Positions 16,348 to 24,847 of a stretch of DNA of 64,000 nt are shown piece after piece. The position numbers and the translations under genes are program-made. Source of the DNA: Lentilactobacillus laojiaonis. Lineage in GTDB: Bacteria > Bacillota > Bacilli > Lactobacillales > Lactobacillaceae. The notes beneath the pieces are model-generated. The model saw only the letters and a program-made list of their open reading frames with translations, searched no databases and was not told where the DNA came from. The stretch is taken from positions 186,001 through 250,000 of the forward strand of contig NZ_CP085278.1 of NCBI RefSeq assembly GCF_020616595.1, given 5' to 3'. Each line of letters opens with the position of its first letter. Within the stretch, counting starts at the first letter, position 1.

Positions 16348-17787
16348 ATGGAAAATACTAGTAATGATGTAAAGCGTGGATTAAAGTCACGACATATTTC
16401 AATGATTGCCCTGGGGGGAAGTATTGGTACCGGATTATTTGTAGCCAGTGGATCAGCAATTAGTAAGGCTGGACCTGGTGGGGCCTTAGTAGCTTATGCC
16501 TTAATGGGAATTATGGTTTACTTTTTAATGACTAGCTTAGGAGAAATGGCTACTAATATGCCAGTTTCCGGCTCGTTTGCAGCGTATGCTTCTAAGTATG
16601 TGGATCCAGCGTTAGGGTTTGCCATGGGCTGGAATTACTGGTTTAACTGGGCGATTACGGTAGCGGTTGATATTAGCACCGTGGCTTTAGTAATGCGTTA
16701 TTGGTTACCTAACTTTCCTTCCTGGATTTGGAGTGCGATTGCCTTAGTCATCATTCTGGGGATCAATTTAATGTCAGTTGGAGTCTTTGGAGAAACTGAA
16801 TTTTGGATGTCGGTAATTAAAGTCGTAACGATCTTTTTATTCTTAGGAATTGGAGTTTTAACTATTTTGGGAATTATGGGTGGACACTTTGTTGGTTTGC
16901 ATAACTTCACCTATAAAAAAGCTCCCTTTGTGGGAGGAATTCCCGCTATTATTGGAGTCTTTGTAGTTGCAGGGTTTTCGTTTCAAGGTACTGAATTAGT
17001 CGGAATTTCAGCTGGGGAATCTGAAGATCCCCATAAAAATGTTCCCAAGGCCATTCACGAAGTTTTCTGGAGAATCATTTTATTTTACATTTTAGCAATT
17101 GCCGTCATTGCGGCCATTATTCCTTATAGTAGCTCCCAGCTACTCGGATCAGGCGCCCAAGATGTGGCGATCAGTCCATTTACAATCGTATTTCAAAGAG
17201 CCGGGCTAGCAGCGGCAGCTAGTGTAATGAACGCAGTGATTTTAACCTCCGTGATTTCTTCCGCTAATTCAGGGATGTATGCTTCGACACGAATGTTATA
17301 TTCACTAGCTCAACATGGGTTTGCACCTAAAATACTGGGTAAAACAGCTAAAAATGGGATTCCTATGTATTCCTTACTAGTTACTGTAATAGTGTCATTA
17401 TTAGCCTTTATTTCTAGTATTTTTGGACCACAACTATATTTATGGTTAGTGGCAGCATCTGGATTGACTGGCTTTATTGCTTGGTTTGGGATTGCCATTT
17501 CTCATTATCGATTTAGAAGAGCGTTTATCAAACAAGGTCATCATCTTGATGAACTTCAATATCATGCTAAATGGTTCCCGTTTGGACCAGCGCTTTGTTT
17601 AATTCTATGTATTATGGTAATTATTGGTCAAAATCCTTCAGCCTTTATTCATTTTGATTGGCAAGAAATTTTAGTAACGTACATGAGTGTGCCATTGGCA
17701 TTGGTATTATATTTTGGTTACAAAATCAAACATCACACATGTATAATTCCGTTGGATCAGGTAGATGTTAAACCACATGATAGATAA
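16348..17787 (+). CDS. lysP: lysine-specific permease (AAT family)
   Basis: A 479-residue amino-acid permease of the APC superfamily with about twelve membrane helices. The N-terminal signature is GGSIGTGLFVASG, and GTELVGISAGES lies in helix 6. The start at 16348 has AGGAGA about seven bases upstream; the upstream in-frame start at 16324 lacks a site. Sequence alone gives only the AAT family (lysine, arginine or aromatic permeases), but the lysine riboswitch directly upstream makes lysine import the clear inference. Single gene. Confidence 0.88.
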   Translation: MENTSNDVKRGLKSRHISMIALGGSIGTGLFVASGSAISKAGPGGALVAYALMGIMVYFLMTSLGEMATNMPVSGSFAAYASKYVDPALGFAMGWNYWFNWAITVAVDISTVALVMRYWLPNFPSWIWSAIALVIILGINLMSVGVFGETEFWMSVIKVVTIFLFLGIGVLTILGIMGGHFVGLHNFTYKKAPFVGGIPAIIGVFVVAGFSFQGTELVGISAGESEDPHKNVPKAIHEVFWRIILFYILAIAVIAAIIPYSSSQLLGSGAQDVAISPFTIVFQRAGLAAAASVMNAVILTSVISSANSGMYASTRMLYSLAQHGFAPKILGKTAKNGIPMYSLLVTVIVSLLAFISSIFGPQLYLWLVAASGLTGFIAWFGIAISHYRFRRAFIKQGHHLDELQYHAKWFPFGPALCLILCIMVIIGQNPSAFIHFDWQEILVTYMSVPLALVLYFGYKIKHHTCIIPLDQVDVKPHDR

Positions 17788-17836
17788 ATATACAAAATTG
17801 GTATAGATTGATTTATAAATGAAAAATCCTAATTAC

Positions 17837-17864
17837 TTGATAATATATTGTGAAGTGATAAAAT
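17837..17864 (+). promoter_or_regulatory. lacD promoter with operator-like motif
   Basis: TTGATA, 16-base spacer, TAAAAT. The spacer begins with AATATATTGTG (17842-17852), the same sequence found twice at the next promoter downstream. Confidence 0.5.
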
Positions 17865-17912
17865 AATATAAAAATTGGTATAAATATTATTTTTAGGGGA
17901 GGCTTCATAATT

Positions 17913-18956
17913 ATGAGTAAAAATATTACTGAAAATAAAATGAAGAGAATGCAAAAATTAGCTAATGATAAGGGGATTATTACTGCTTTAGCTTTAGACC
18001 AAAGGGGTTCATTAGTTAAAGCTTTACAAAAAGCAACCAAAAACGCTGGCAAAGATTTTGATATGGAAATGGTTTATGATTTTAAAAAAATTGTAATTAG
18101 CGTTTTAAGTTCTTATAGTTCGGCAGTGTTATTAGATGAACAAATGGGCTTTAAAGCAATTAAGGCTAAAGACCCTAAAACTGGTTTAATCATGTCTTAC
18201 GAAGAAACCGGATATGATGTAGACACTCCCGGTAGACTACCTCGCTTAATTCCAAATCAATCTGCTCAAATTATGATTGAAAAAGGCGCTGATGCTTTAA
18301 AAGTCCTAATTTACTACAATCCTAATGATAGTGATGAAATCAATGATGTTAAGAAAGCCTTCGCACAACGATATGGTACGGAAGCTATGGCTGCGGAAGT
18401 ACCAACCTTCTTTGAAGTAGTTACTTATGATGATAAATATGCTAGTGATTCACTAGAATTTGCTAAAGAAAAACCACAATTAGTAATTGATTCGATGAAA
18501 GAATTTACTAAGGATATTTACCATATTGATGTTTTAAAAATGGAAATGCCATTTAACTACAAATATATTGCTGGCTGGAATGACGATCCTGATGGACAAA
18601 GTGCTTACACTGAAGAGGATGCTAAGAAGTATCTTAGAGATTTAAGTGATGCTGCTACTCGTCCATTTATTTTCTTGAGTGGTGGGGTACCTACTAATGT
18701 TTACCAACGTGAATTAAAATTAGCCGGTGATGCAAATGTTGCCTTCTCAGGAGTTTTAAGTGGCCGTGCTACTTGGGCCGATGGAGTTGACATCTTCGTT
18801 AATGAAGGTGAAGCTGGTTTAACAGCTTGGCTTGAAACTCAAGGAAAACAAAATGTTGAAGACTTAAATGAAATTTTAAGTACTACTGCTAAACCTTGGT
18901 ATGACATCTATGGTGGGATGGATGAACTAGAAATAATCAAACGTCCCAAACTTTAA
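17913..18956 (+). CDS. lacD: class I tagatose-1,6-bisphosphate aldolase (LacD-like)
   Basis: A 347-residue aldolase of the LacD family, which splits tagatose-1,6-bisphosphate (and often fructose-1,6-bisphosphate) to dihydroxyacetone phosphate and glyceraldehyde-3-phosphate through a Schiff-base Lys. Recognisable stretches are ALDQRGSL near the N-terminus, VLKMEMPFNYKYI with the likely catalytic Lys, and FIFLSGGVPTNVY near the phosphate site. It stands alone: no lacA, lacB, lacC or PTS gene is nearby. An orphan LacD could act as a general ketose-bisphosphate aldolase. GGGGAGG ribosome site upstream of the ATG. Confidence 0.88.
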   Translation: MSKNITENKMKRMQKLANDKGIITALALDQRGSLVKALQKATKNAGKDFDMEMVYDFKKIVISVLSSYSSAVLLDEQMGFKAIKAKDPKTGLIMSYEETGYDVDTPGRLPRLIPNQSAQIMIEKGADALKVLIYYNPNDSDEINDVKKAFAQRYGTEAMAAEVPTFFEVVTYDDKYASDSLEFAKEKPQLVIDSMKEFTKDIYHIDVLKMEMPFNYKYIAGWNDDPDGQSAYTEEDAKKYLRDLSDAATRPFIFLSGGVPTNVYQRELKLAGDANVAFSGVLSGRATWADGVDIFVNEGEAGLTAWLETQGKQNVEDLNEILSTTAKPWYDIYGGMDELEIIKRPKL

Positions 18957-18961
18957 TTTTT

Positions 18962-19007
18962 CACAATATATTGCACCTATCGACAAATATTAGTACAATA
19001 TATTGTG
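18962..19007 (+). promoter_or_regulatory. deoxynucleoside kinase promoter flanked by paired palindromes
   Basis: TTGCAC (18971-18976), 17-base spacer, TACAAT (18994-18999). CACAATATATTG (18962-18973) overlaps the -35 box, and its exact inverse CAATATATTGTG (18996-19007) overlaps the -10 box. Each contains the palindrome CAATATATTG. The layout suggests a repressor with two operator sites about three helical turns apart. Confidence 0.6.
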
Positions 19008-19036
19008 TTAAATTAAAAGAAAAAGGAAGTTGAATT

Positions 19037-19675
19037 ATGCTTGTATTAGCCGGAACAATTGGTGCGGGGAAGACCTCATTGACCCAAATGTTAGCTGAAC
19101 ATTTTGAAAAACCAGCATTTTACGAATCAGTAGATGATAACAAGATATTACCAATGTTTTATGAGAATCCGAAGAAGTATGGTTTCTTACTTCAAATTGA
19201 TTTTCTAAATAAACGCTTAGGCGATATTAAAAATGCCTGGAAATATGATGGAAGTATTATGGATCGTTCAATTTTTGAAGATTCTCTACTATTTCATTTA
19301 AATGCCGATCTTGGTCGAGCTACTGAAACAGAAGTTGAGATCTATGATTCACTTCTTCAAAATATGATGCAAGAATTAGCCGATACAGAACATTCAAAAA
19401 ATCCCGATCTTTTAATCCACATTAATATTTCATTTGAAACGATGCTTGAACGTATTAAAAAACGAGGTCGTTCATTTGAACAGGTTGATGTAGATCCTGA
19501 ATTGTACGAATATTATAAAGACTTAAACAGTCGTTATAACAATTGGTATGAACAATATAATAAATCACCTAAAATTCAAATTAATGGTGATCGTTACGAC
19601 TTTGTTGAAAATCTTGAAGATCGTAAAGCCGTTATTAGTATGATTGAAGATAAAATAGCGGAACTTGCTTTATAA
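19037..19675 (+). CDS. deoxynucleoside kinase (dAK/dGK type)
   Basis: A 212-residue kinase that phosphorylates deoxyadenosine, deoxyguanosine or deoxycytidine in nucleoside salvage. The P-loop is GTIGAGKTSLT at the N-terminus, the DRS motif appears in MDRSIFEDS (near residue 76), and RIKKRGR is the Arg-rich LID. Lactobacilli depend strongly on such kinases. They are often paired as two genes; only one copy is present here, so its specificity (dA, dG or dC) is open. Good ribosome site GGAAG. Own promoter with operator-like palindromes. Confidence 0.88.
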   Translation: MLVLAGTIGAGKTSLTQMLAEHFEKPAFYESVDDNKILPMFYENPKKYGFLLQIDFLNKRLGDIKNAWKYDGSIMDRSIFEDSLLFHLNADLGRATETEVEIYDSLLQNMMQELADTEHSKNPDLLIHINISFETMLERIKKRGRSFEQVDVDPELYEYYKDLNSRYNNWYEQYNKSPKIQINGDRYDFVENLEDRKAVISMIEDKIAELAL

Positions 19676-19692
19676 ACCAAATTTGATATAAT
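19665..19692 (+). promoter_or_regulatory. serS promoter
   Basis: TTGCTT, 16-base spacer, TATAAT with an upstream TG (extended -10). The -35 box lies inside the 3' end of the kinase gene. Confidence 0.65.
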
Positions 19693-19699
19693 TATATTC

Positions 19700-19912
19700 A
19701 ATATAAAACGTTCATTTGTACCCATAAGTAGATTAAAGAGAGGCAGATAGGTGAGAACTGCTATCGAAAATTCCAGTACAATTTAAAACGGGTAGGTAAT
19801 GCTACACGGACAGTAACCGTTATTACTTTAAAGAGTGTAGAAGAAATTCTGCAAACTTGGGTGGTACCGCGAAAAGGAATCCTTCGTCCCATAGACGAGG
19901 ATTCCTTTTTTT
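19700..19912 (+). promoter_or_regulatory. T-box leader of serS
   Basis: A full T-box riboswitch. AGAGAGGCAGATAGGTGAGA marks stem I, and TCC at 19772-19774 is a likely serine specifier codon (TCC followed by A). The T-box core TGGGTGGTACCGCG lies at 19858-19871. The terminator AAAGGAATCCTTCGTC with its partner GACGAGGATTCCTTT and a T-run ends at about 19912. Uncharged tRNA-Ser should stabilise the antiterminator and turn on serS. Confidence 0.93.
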
Positions 19913-19937
19913 ATTTACAATTTAGGAGGAATTAACT

Positions 19938-21212
19938 ATGTTAGATATTAAAATGATTCGCCAAAAACCAGATTTTGTTAAAGAGAAATTAGCTCAACGT
20001 AATGTTAAGCCTGAAATGATTGATGAATTATTATCTTTTGATGCTAAACGACGTGATTTAATTCTTGAATCAGAAACTTTAAAGGCTCAAAGAAATGAAG
20101 TATCTGATCAAATTGGACAATTAAAACGTAACAAAGAAGATGCTAGTGAAGCTATCAATAAAATGAAATCAGTTAGTCAACAAATTAAAGATTTAGATGA
20201 CCAATTGCGTGAAGTTGAGGAAAAGCAAACTAGTGTAGCAGCTCATTTACCAAATATTCCGGCTACCGAAGTACCAGTTAGTTTAACTGAAGAAGGATCA
20301 GAAGAACTTAGAAAAGTGGGAACCCCTAAGGAATTTTCATTCCAACCTAAAGAACACTATGAAATTGGTGAGAATTTAGGGATATTAAATTTTGAACGTG
20401 CTGCTAAAGTTTCAGGTAGTCGTTTTGTTTACTATGTTGGTGATGGAGCTCGCTTAGAACGCGCGGTTTATAATTTCTTCTTAGACCAAAATAACAAAGC
20501 TGGTTTCACGGAAATGCTAACACCTTACATGGTAAATGAAGCTTCTATGTATGGAACTGGCCAATTTCCTAAATTTAAAGAAACTAAGGCTGGTTATGAA
20601 GTGGATGATGGTGAACTATCATTAATTCCTACTGCTGAAGTTCCGCTAGTTAACTATTACCGTGATGAAGTGATTCCAAGCGAACAATTACCAATTTCAG
20701 TAACTGCTTTATCACCAGCATTTAGATCAGAAGCTGGTAGTGCCGGTAAAGACACTAAGGGATTAATTCGCTTGCACCAATTTAATAAGGTCGAAATGGT
20801 TAAAATTACTAAGCCAGAAGATTCTTGGGATGCTTTAGAAGCTTTAACTCACCATGCGGAAGAACTATTACAATTATTGGGTCTTAGCTACCATGTAATT
20901 ACTTTAACTACAAGTGATATGAGTTTTACAGCCGCTAGAACTAACGATTTAGAGGTTTGGTTCCCAGCTCAAGCTCGTTACCGCGAAATCTCTAGTTGTT
21001 CTAATACTACTGATTTCCAAGCTCGTCGTGCACATATCCAATATCGCGATGATGATGGTAAACTTAAATTTGTGCATACTCTAAATGGTTCTGGATTAGC
21101 AGTTGGTCGAACTGTAGCTGCTATTTTAGAAAACTACCAAAATGAAGATGGTTCAGTAAATATTCCCGAAGTTTTACAACCTTACATGAATGGACAAACT
21201 ATTATCAAATAA
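19938..21212 (+). CDS. serS: seryl-tRNA synthetase
   Basis: A 424-residue class II aminoacyl-tRNA synthetase that charges tRNA-Ser. Residues about 30-105 form the long antiparallel coiled-coil arm that grips the long variable arm of tRNA-Ser. The catalytic core shows motif 2 ([15 protein letters not shown], about 265) and motif 3 ([16 protein letters not shown], near the C-terminus). Length and ends match bacterial SerRS. AGGAGG precedes the ATG, the T-box leader controls it, and a strong terminator follows. Confidence 0.97.
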   Translation: MLDIKMIRQKPDFVKEKLAQRNVKPEMIDELLSFDAKRRDLILESETLKAQRNEVSDQIGQLKRNKEDASEAINKMKSVSQQIKDLDDQLREVEEKQTSVAAHLPNIPATEVPVSLTEEGSEELRKVGTPKEFSFQPKEHYEIGENLGILNFERAAKVSGSRFVYYVGDGARLERAVYNFFLDQNNKAGFTEMLTPYMVNEASMYGTGQFPKFKETKAGYEVDDGELSLIPTAEVPLVNYYRDEVIPSEQLPISVTALSPAFRSEAGSAGKDTKGLIRLHQFNKVEMVKITKPEDSWDALEALTHHAEELLQLLGLSYHVITLTTSDMSFTAARTNDLEVWFPAQARYREISSCSNTTDFQARRAHIQYRDDDGKLKFVHTLNGSGLAVGRTVAAILENYQNEDGSVNIPEVLQPYMNGQTIIK

Positions 21213-21216
21213 ATTA

Positions 21217-21248
21217 AAAAGACTTGATTAGTATCAAGTCTTTTTTTG
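21217..21248 (+). terminator. Rho-independent terminator of serS
   Basis: AAAAGACTTGAT-TAGT-ATCAAGTCTTTT, twelve pairs, followed by T residues. Confidence 0.9.
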
Positions 21249-21292
21249 TGGCCTTTTTTTATACTGGATATAACTTAAATGGAGGTGACAAG

Positions 21293-23200
21293 ATGAGTAT
21301 ATGGTTAAATCAACATAAAAACCAAATTATGATTGCTAACGGCGGGTTGATTTTAATTTCCTTAGCTAGTTATGGTTTTAAATTAACTTCAATAGCACAA
21401 TTAAGTATGTTAATTGCTGGGGTAATTGGTTTACTACCAATTATTAGTACAGCTATTTCTGCTCTGAGAGTTAAAGTAGTTAGTATCGATTTATTAGTCA
21501 GTATCGCCATGATCGGGGCGCTTTTAATTGGTGAATACCATGAAGCGGCGATTGTTGCATTTTTATTTTTAATTGGTGAATGGCTAGAAAAAATTACGTT
21601 AAAAAAGACTCGCTCGGCCATTAAGCAGCTAACTGATTTAGCGCCCAAAACAGCGATTTTATTGACTGATGGTCAAGAAGTCGAAGTGGATGTTGATGAG
21701 GTCGAGGTAGGGGATCACGTGATAGTTAGAACGGGACAACAAATTCCCGTTGATGGTACCGTCGTTGATGGTTCGGCCTTAGTAAATCAAGCCAGTGTTA
21801 CGGGAGAATCTAAATTAGTTAGTAAAACTTTAGATACAGAGGTTTATTCAGGAACGGTAGTTGATAACGGTGATTTAGAAGTGCTGGCGACTCAAGTTGG
21901 TGAAGATTCTACGTTTGGTAAAATCATTGAGTTAATTGAAGAGGCTGAGGATAGTAAATCTAAACAACAGACTTTTATTGATAAATTTGCCACCTACTAT
22001 ACGCCGTTAGTTTTAGTGCTAGGAGTGATAGTTGGTTTTATAACTAAAGATCTTAACTTAGCCATCACGATTTTAGTGCTGGGATGCCCGGGGGCCTTAG
22101 TGATTGGAATTCCAATTTCTAATGTGGCAGGAATCGGTAATGGTGCTAAAAATCAAATTTTGGTTAAAGGTAACAATGCAATGGATGCTTTGCATCAAAT
22201 TGACACCTTTGTCTTTGATAAGACAGGTACCTTAACCCAGGGAAATGCCCAAGTTAAAGTAGTCGAAAAATTTAATGACCAAGCCCTACAAGCCTTTATG
22301 TATGCTGCCAGTTTAGAAAACCATTTAAAACATCCTTTAGGGGAAGCGATTATCAAACGATTTGGTGATGCATCAATGGATTATCAAGTTACACATTCAG
22401 ATGTAATTAAGGGCCAAGGGGTTGTTGGAAAAGTAGATGGTCATGAATTAATAGTTGGTAATCAACAATTAATGCTTAATTCGCACATTCAATTATCGAC
22501 CGAAAACCTGACAACCATAAACCGAATTCAAGACCAGGGATTATCTACAGTCATTGTGGCAGTAAATCAGCAGTTGGCTGGCATTTTAGGAATCGGAGAT
22601 GTCTTAAGAGCTGATGCTGTTTCAGCGTTAAACGAATTAAGGAACTTGGGAGCCCAAAAATTAGTAATGCTAACTGGGGATGATCAAAAGGTGGCTGATC
22701 AAATTGCTAAAGAGTTAAATTTAGATGCAGTTTATGCCAATTTAATGCCACAAGATAAAGAACAGCTAATTAGTAAATTTCAAGCTAATCACCAGCGAGT
22801 AGCCTTTGTAGGTGATGGAATTAATGATAGTCCATCCTTGGTTAAAGCCGATGTAGGTATCGCAATTGGTAGTGGAACGGATGTAGCCATCGAGTCAGCA
22901 GATATCGTCTTAATGAGATCCAAATTAAGTTCCTTGGTGCACGTCTATGGTTTAAGTAAAGCTAACATGAAAAACATGACTGAAAACATTGTGTTAGCTA
23001 TTGCTACAGTGGTTCTTTTGTTGGTAGGCCTTATCTTTAATAAAGTCAATATGGCTAGCGGAATGTTTATTCATGAAATTAGCATTTTATTGGTAATCCT
23101 AAATGGAATGCGTTTACTAAAATATCATCCCAAACTTGATGATGATCAAGGAAAATCCGCAATGGATAAATTAAAATTAAATCAAAAATTGGAGGAATAG
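21293..23200 (+). CDS. heavy-metal P1B-type ATPase, CPG variant
   Basis: A 635-residue metal-translocating P-type ATPase. The phosphorylation site is D309 in DKTGTLTQG, the actuator TGES motif is present, and GDGINDSP forms the hinge. The metal-site membrane motif reads GCPGALVIG (C265-P266-G267), so the usual second Cys or His is Gly. There is no N-terminal HMA domain; a separate HMA protein is encoded two bases downstream. The ATG at 21293 follows GGAGGTGA; the longer frame begins inside the serS terminator. The context with a Dps-like protein and an FLP regulator suggests a role in metal and oxidative stress. The metal (Zn, Fe, Cu or Cd) is not determined. Confidence 0.85.
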   Translation: MSIWLNQHKNQIMIANGGLILISLASYGFKLTSIAQLSMLIAGVIGLLPIISTAISALRVKVVSIDLLVSIAMIGALLIGEYHEAAIVAFLFLIGEWLEKITLKKTRSAIKQLTDLAPKTAILLTDGQEVEVDVDEVEVGDHVIVRTGQQIPVDGTVVDGSALVNQASVTGESKLVSKTLDTEVYSGTVVDNGDLEVLATQVGEDSTFGKIIELIEEAEDSKSKQQTFIDKFATYYTPLVLVLGVIVGFITKDLNLAITILVLGCPGALVIGIPISNVAGIGNGAKNQILVKGNNAMDALHQIDTFVFDKTGTLTQGNAQVKVVEKFNDQALQAFMYAASLENHLKHPLGEAIIKRFGDASMDYQVTHSDVIKGQGVVGKVDGHELIVGNQQLMLNSHIQLSTENLTTINRIQDQGLSTVIVAVNQQLAGILGIGDVLRADAVSALNELRNLGAQKLVMLTGDDQKVADQIAKELNLDAVYANLMPQDKEQLISKFQANHQRVAFVGDGINDSPSLVKADVGIAIGSGTDVAIESADIVLMRSKLSSLVHVYGLSKANMKNMTENIVLAIATVVLLLVGLIFNKVNMASGMFIHEISILLVILNGMRLLKYHPKLDDDQGKSAMDKLKLNQKLEE

Positions 23201-23202
23201 TT

Positions 23203-23433
23203 ATGCAAAAAGTTATTATGCAACTAGATGAATTGAGTTGCCCATCATGTATGCAAAAAATTCAAAATGCACTTACCCATGAAAATGGAGTAGCTAAAGT
23301 CAAAGTTTTATTTAATGCTAGCAAGGTAAAAGCTGAATACGATGAAAATCAAGTTGATAGTGAAACTTTAAAACAAGCTATTTTGAAACAAGGTTTTACA
23401 GTTAAAGATTATAAAATTAAGGAGATATCATAA
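23203..23433 (+). CDS. HMA-domain metal chaperone (CopZ-like)
   Basis: A 76-residue ferredoxin-like HMA protein. The metal-binding CxxC is C13-P-S-C16 in LSCPSCMQKI; copper chaperones of the CopZ group usually have MxCxxC in the same loop, so LSCPSC is a variation. It likely hands metal to, or regulates, the adjacent ATPase, which lacks its own HMA domain. It begins two bases after the ATPase stop, and its own stop overlaps the next start by one base, showing translational coupling. Confidence 0.8.
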   Translation: MQKVIMQLDELSCPSCMQKIQNALTHENGVAKVKVLFNASKVKAEYDENQVDSETLKQAILKQGFTVKDYKIKEIS

Positions 23434-23966
23434 TGACCCCACAAGAAAAATTTACTCAAGAACAAGTACAAGTTGAACAAGATCACCATACTCCAACTGC
23501 TGGTGCCATGGATGGTCATGTTTTGGCCAATCTTAAAATTCATCAACAAAAGCTATTGCAAGCAGCTAATGCAGTCAGTGGAATGGAATCCTTAATGCTT
23601 AGAAGGTTATTGATGGATTTGACCGAACAAGAAGGTAAGTGGTATCTTAATTTATTACAAAACCTATGGGATTTAGGTGAGTCGGTTCCAACGATGACTA
23701 ATGAATTTATTGAATATACTATGTTACAAGAAAATGGATCGTTAAAATACGAAACCAATGAAAATTTGTTAGCTGAAATTAGTGCGGATTTAGTAACCCA
23801 AACTTTATTTACTAGTCGTGCGATTAAGTTAGCAGAAAAAGAAGATAAGTTAGGCTTAAGACAAATTAATTTAGATTTGCATAACTGGTTAGTCCACCAA
23901 GTTAAAATTATTCAAGGACTACGAGGTAAGAATGTTCAAGCAGCTTTTGATGAAGATGAAGATTAA
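23433..23966 (+). CDS. Dps-like ferritin-family protein
   Basis: A 177-residue all-helical protein whose length, long helices and C-terminal HNWLVHQVKIIQGLRGK region suggest the Dps/ferritin-like fold. Dps proteins form 12-subunit shells that oxidise and store iron and shield DNA. The usual ferroxidase residues (the His of NYHW and the DEIAER cluster) are not seen at the expected positions; this region reads AANAVSGMESL and NLLQNLWDL. Either the ferroxidase site is lost or the protein is a divergent relative with another function. Cotranscribed with the metal ATPase. Confidence 0.55.
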   Translation: MTPQEKFTQEQVQVEQDHHTPTAGAMDGHVLANLKIHQQKLLQAANAVSGMESLMLRRLLMDLTEQEGKWYLNLLQNLWDLGESVPTMTNEFIEYTMLQENGSLKYETNENLLAEISADLVTQTLFTSRAIKLAEKEDKLGLRQINLDLHNWLVHQVKIIQGLRGKNVQAAFDEDED

Positions 23967-23986
23967 CTTTTTAGGAGGTTAGGGTT

Positions 23987-24649
23987 ATGGATGTTCACCA
24001 CTGTGTTAATTTAGTGCCATTGTTCAGACAGCTATCGTTAAGTGACCAAGCTAAAATTGATCGTTTAGTAAAACATCGTGAATTTAATAGAGGTGAACAA
24101 GTTATAACGCCAAGCCAGGATAAAAAGTTAGTGATTGTAGCTAAAGGATTAATTAAACTTTATCAATTAGCACCTACTGGCAAGGAACAGCTAATTAGGT
24201 TCATCCATCCGGGAGAATATGAGGGTGAAGCAGAATTATTTGACCAAGTTAACTCTAATGTTTTTGGAGAAGCTACCGTGGAAACGACTATTTGCTATTT
24301 GACTCAAGTTGATTTTCAGCTAGTTTTAAAAGAGCATCCAGATATTAGCATCAAAATCATGAATTTAATGGCTCAAAAATTACACCGACTCGAAAAGCAA
24401 ACTAGTTTTCTAACAATGACTAAAGTTGAGGAGCGCTTAGCTACATTTTTAAATGATTTAGAGATTACTAATTCTAGCAATACGATTAAATTACCAATGA
24501 AGTTAAAGGAATTAGCTAATTTTATAGGAACTACTCCAGAAACTTTATCGCGAAAATTAACGATGTTTGAAAATCAGGATGTGATTATTAGGAATAAAAC
24601 CCAGATAAAAATAATTAATCAAGATAAATTAGAAGACTTATTTATGTGA
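23987..24649 (+). CDS. flp: FLP-type Crp/Fnr-family regulator
   Basis: A 220-residue transcription factor: an N-terminal cyclic-nucleotide-like beta-barrel (residues about 10-120), a long dimer helix and a C-terminal winged helix (KELANFIGTTPETLSRKL, about 165-185). It has no four-Cys FNR cluster set. Instead Cys6 and Cys103 match in position the two cysteines reported to form a disulfide switch in the FLP regulator of Lactobacillus casei. It ends the ATPase-HMA-Dps operon with a 20-base gap and an AGGAGG site, so it probably regulates this operon in response to redox state. Confidence 0.82.
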   Translation: MDVHHCVNLVPLFRQLSLSDQAKIDRLVKHREFNRGEQVITPSQDKKLVIVAKGLIKLYQLAPTGKEQLIRFIHPGEYEGEAELFDQVNSNVFGEATVETTICYLTQVDFQLVLKEHPDISIKIMNLMAQKLHRLEKQTSFLTMTKVEERLATFLNDLEITNSSNTIKLPMKLKELANFIGTTPETLSRKLTMFENQDVIIRNKTQIKIINQDKLEDLFM

Positions 24650-24847
24650 ACAAAGTGTGAAGACGCGGTTGTTTTCGTAGGTAATTTGAATATTCTATGA
24701 ATTTATTTGGTAAAAAACAGGTTGCCTAATAAAAAAGTTAGGTATAAACTAAAATGCGTGATGGCATTAACTAATTTGTTGATGATATCACGCTATTTTT
24801 ATATGTTATTCAACATGGGGTTAACTATTTTTATTGGAGTGAAAAAT
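24650..24847. other. non-coding gap upstream of the YhgE-like gene
   Basis: No credible gene. It holds a possible promoter (TTGCCT at about 24721), the inverted repeat CCTAA-N8-TTAGG just inside it, and a GCGTGAT/ATCACGC hairpin (about 24755-24792). These may regulate the YhgE-like gene. Confidence 0.35.

Noticed and set aside
24707-24847. Longer N-terminus of the YhgE-like protein
   Set aside because: No ribosome site at 24707, and GGAG precedes the ATG at 24848, right before the membrane helix.
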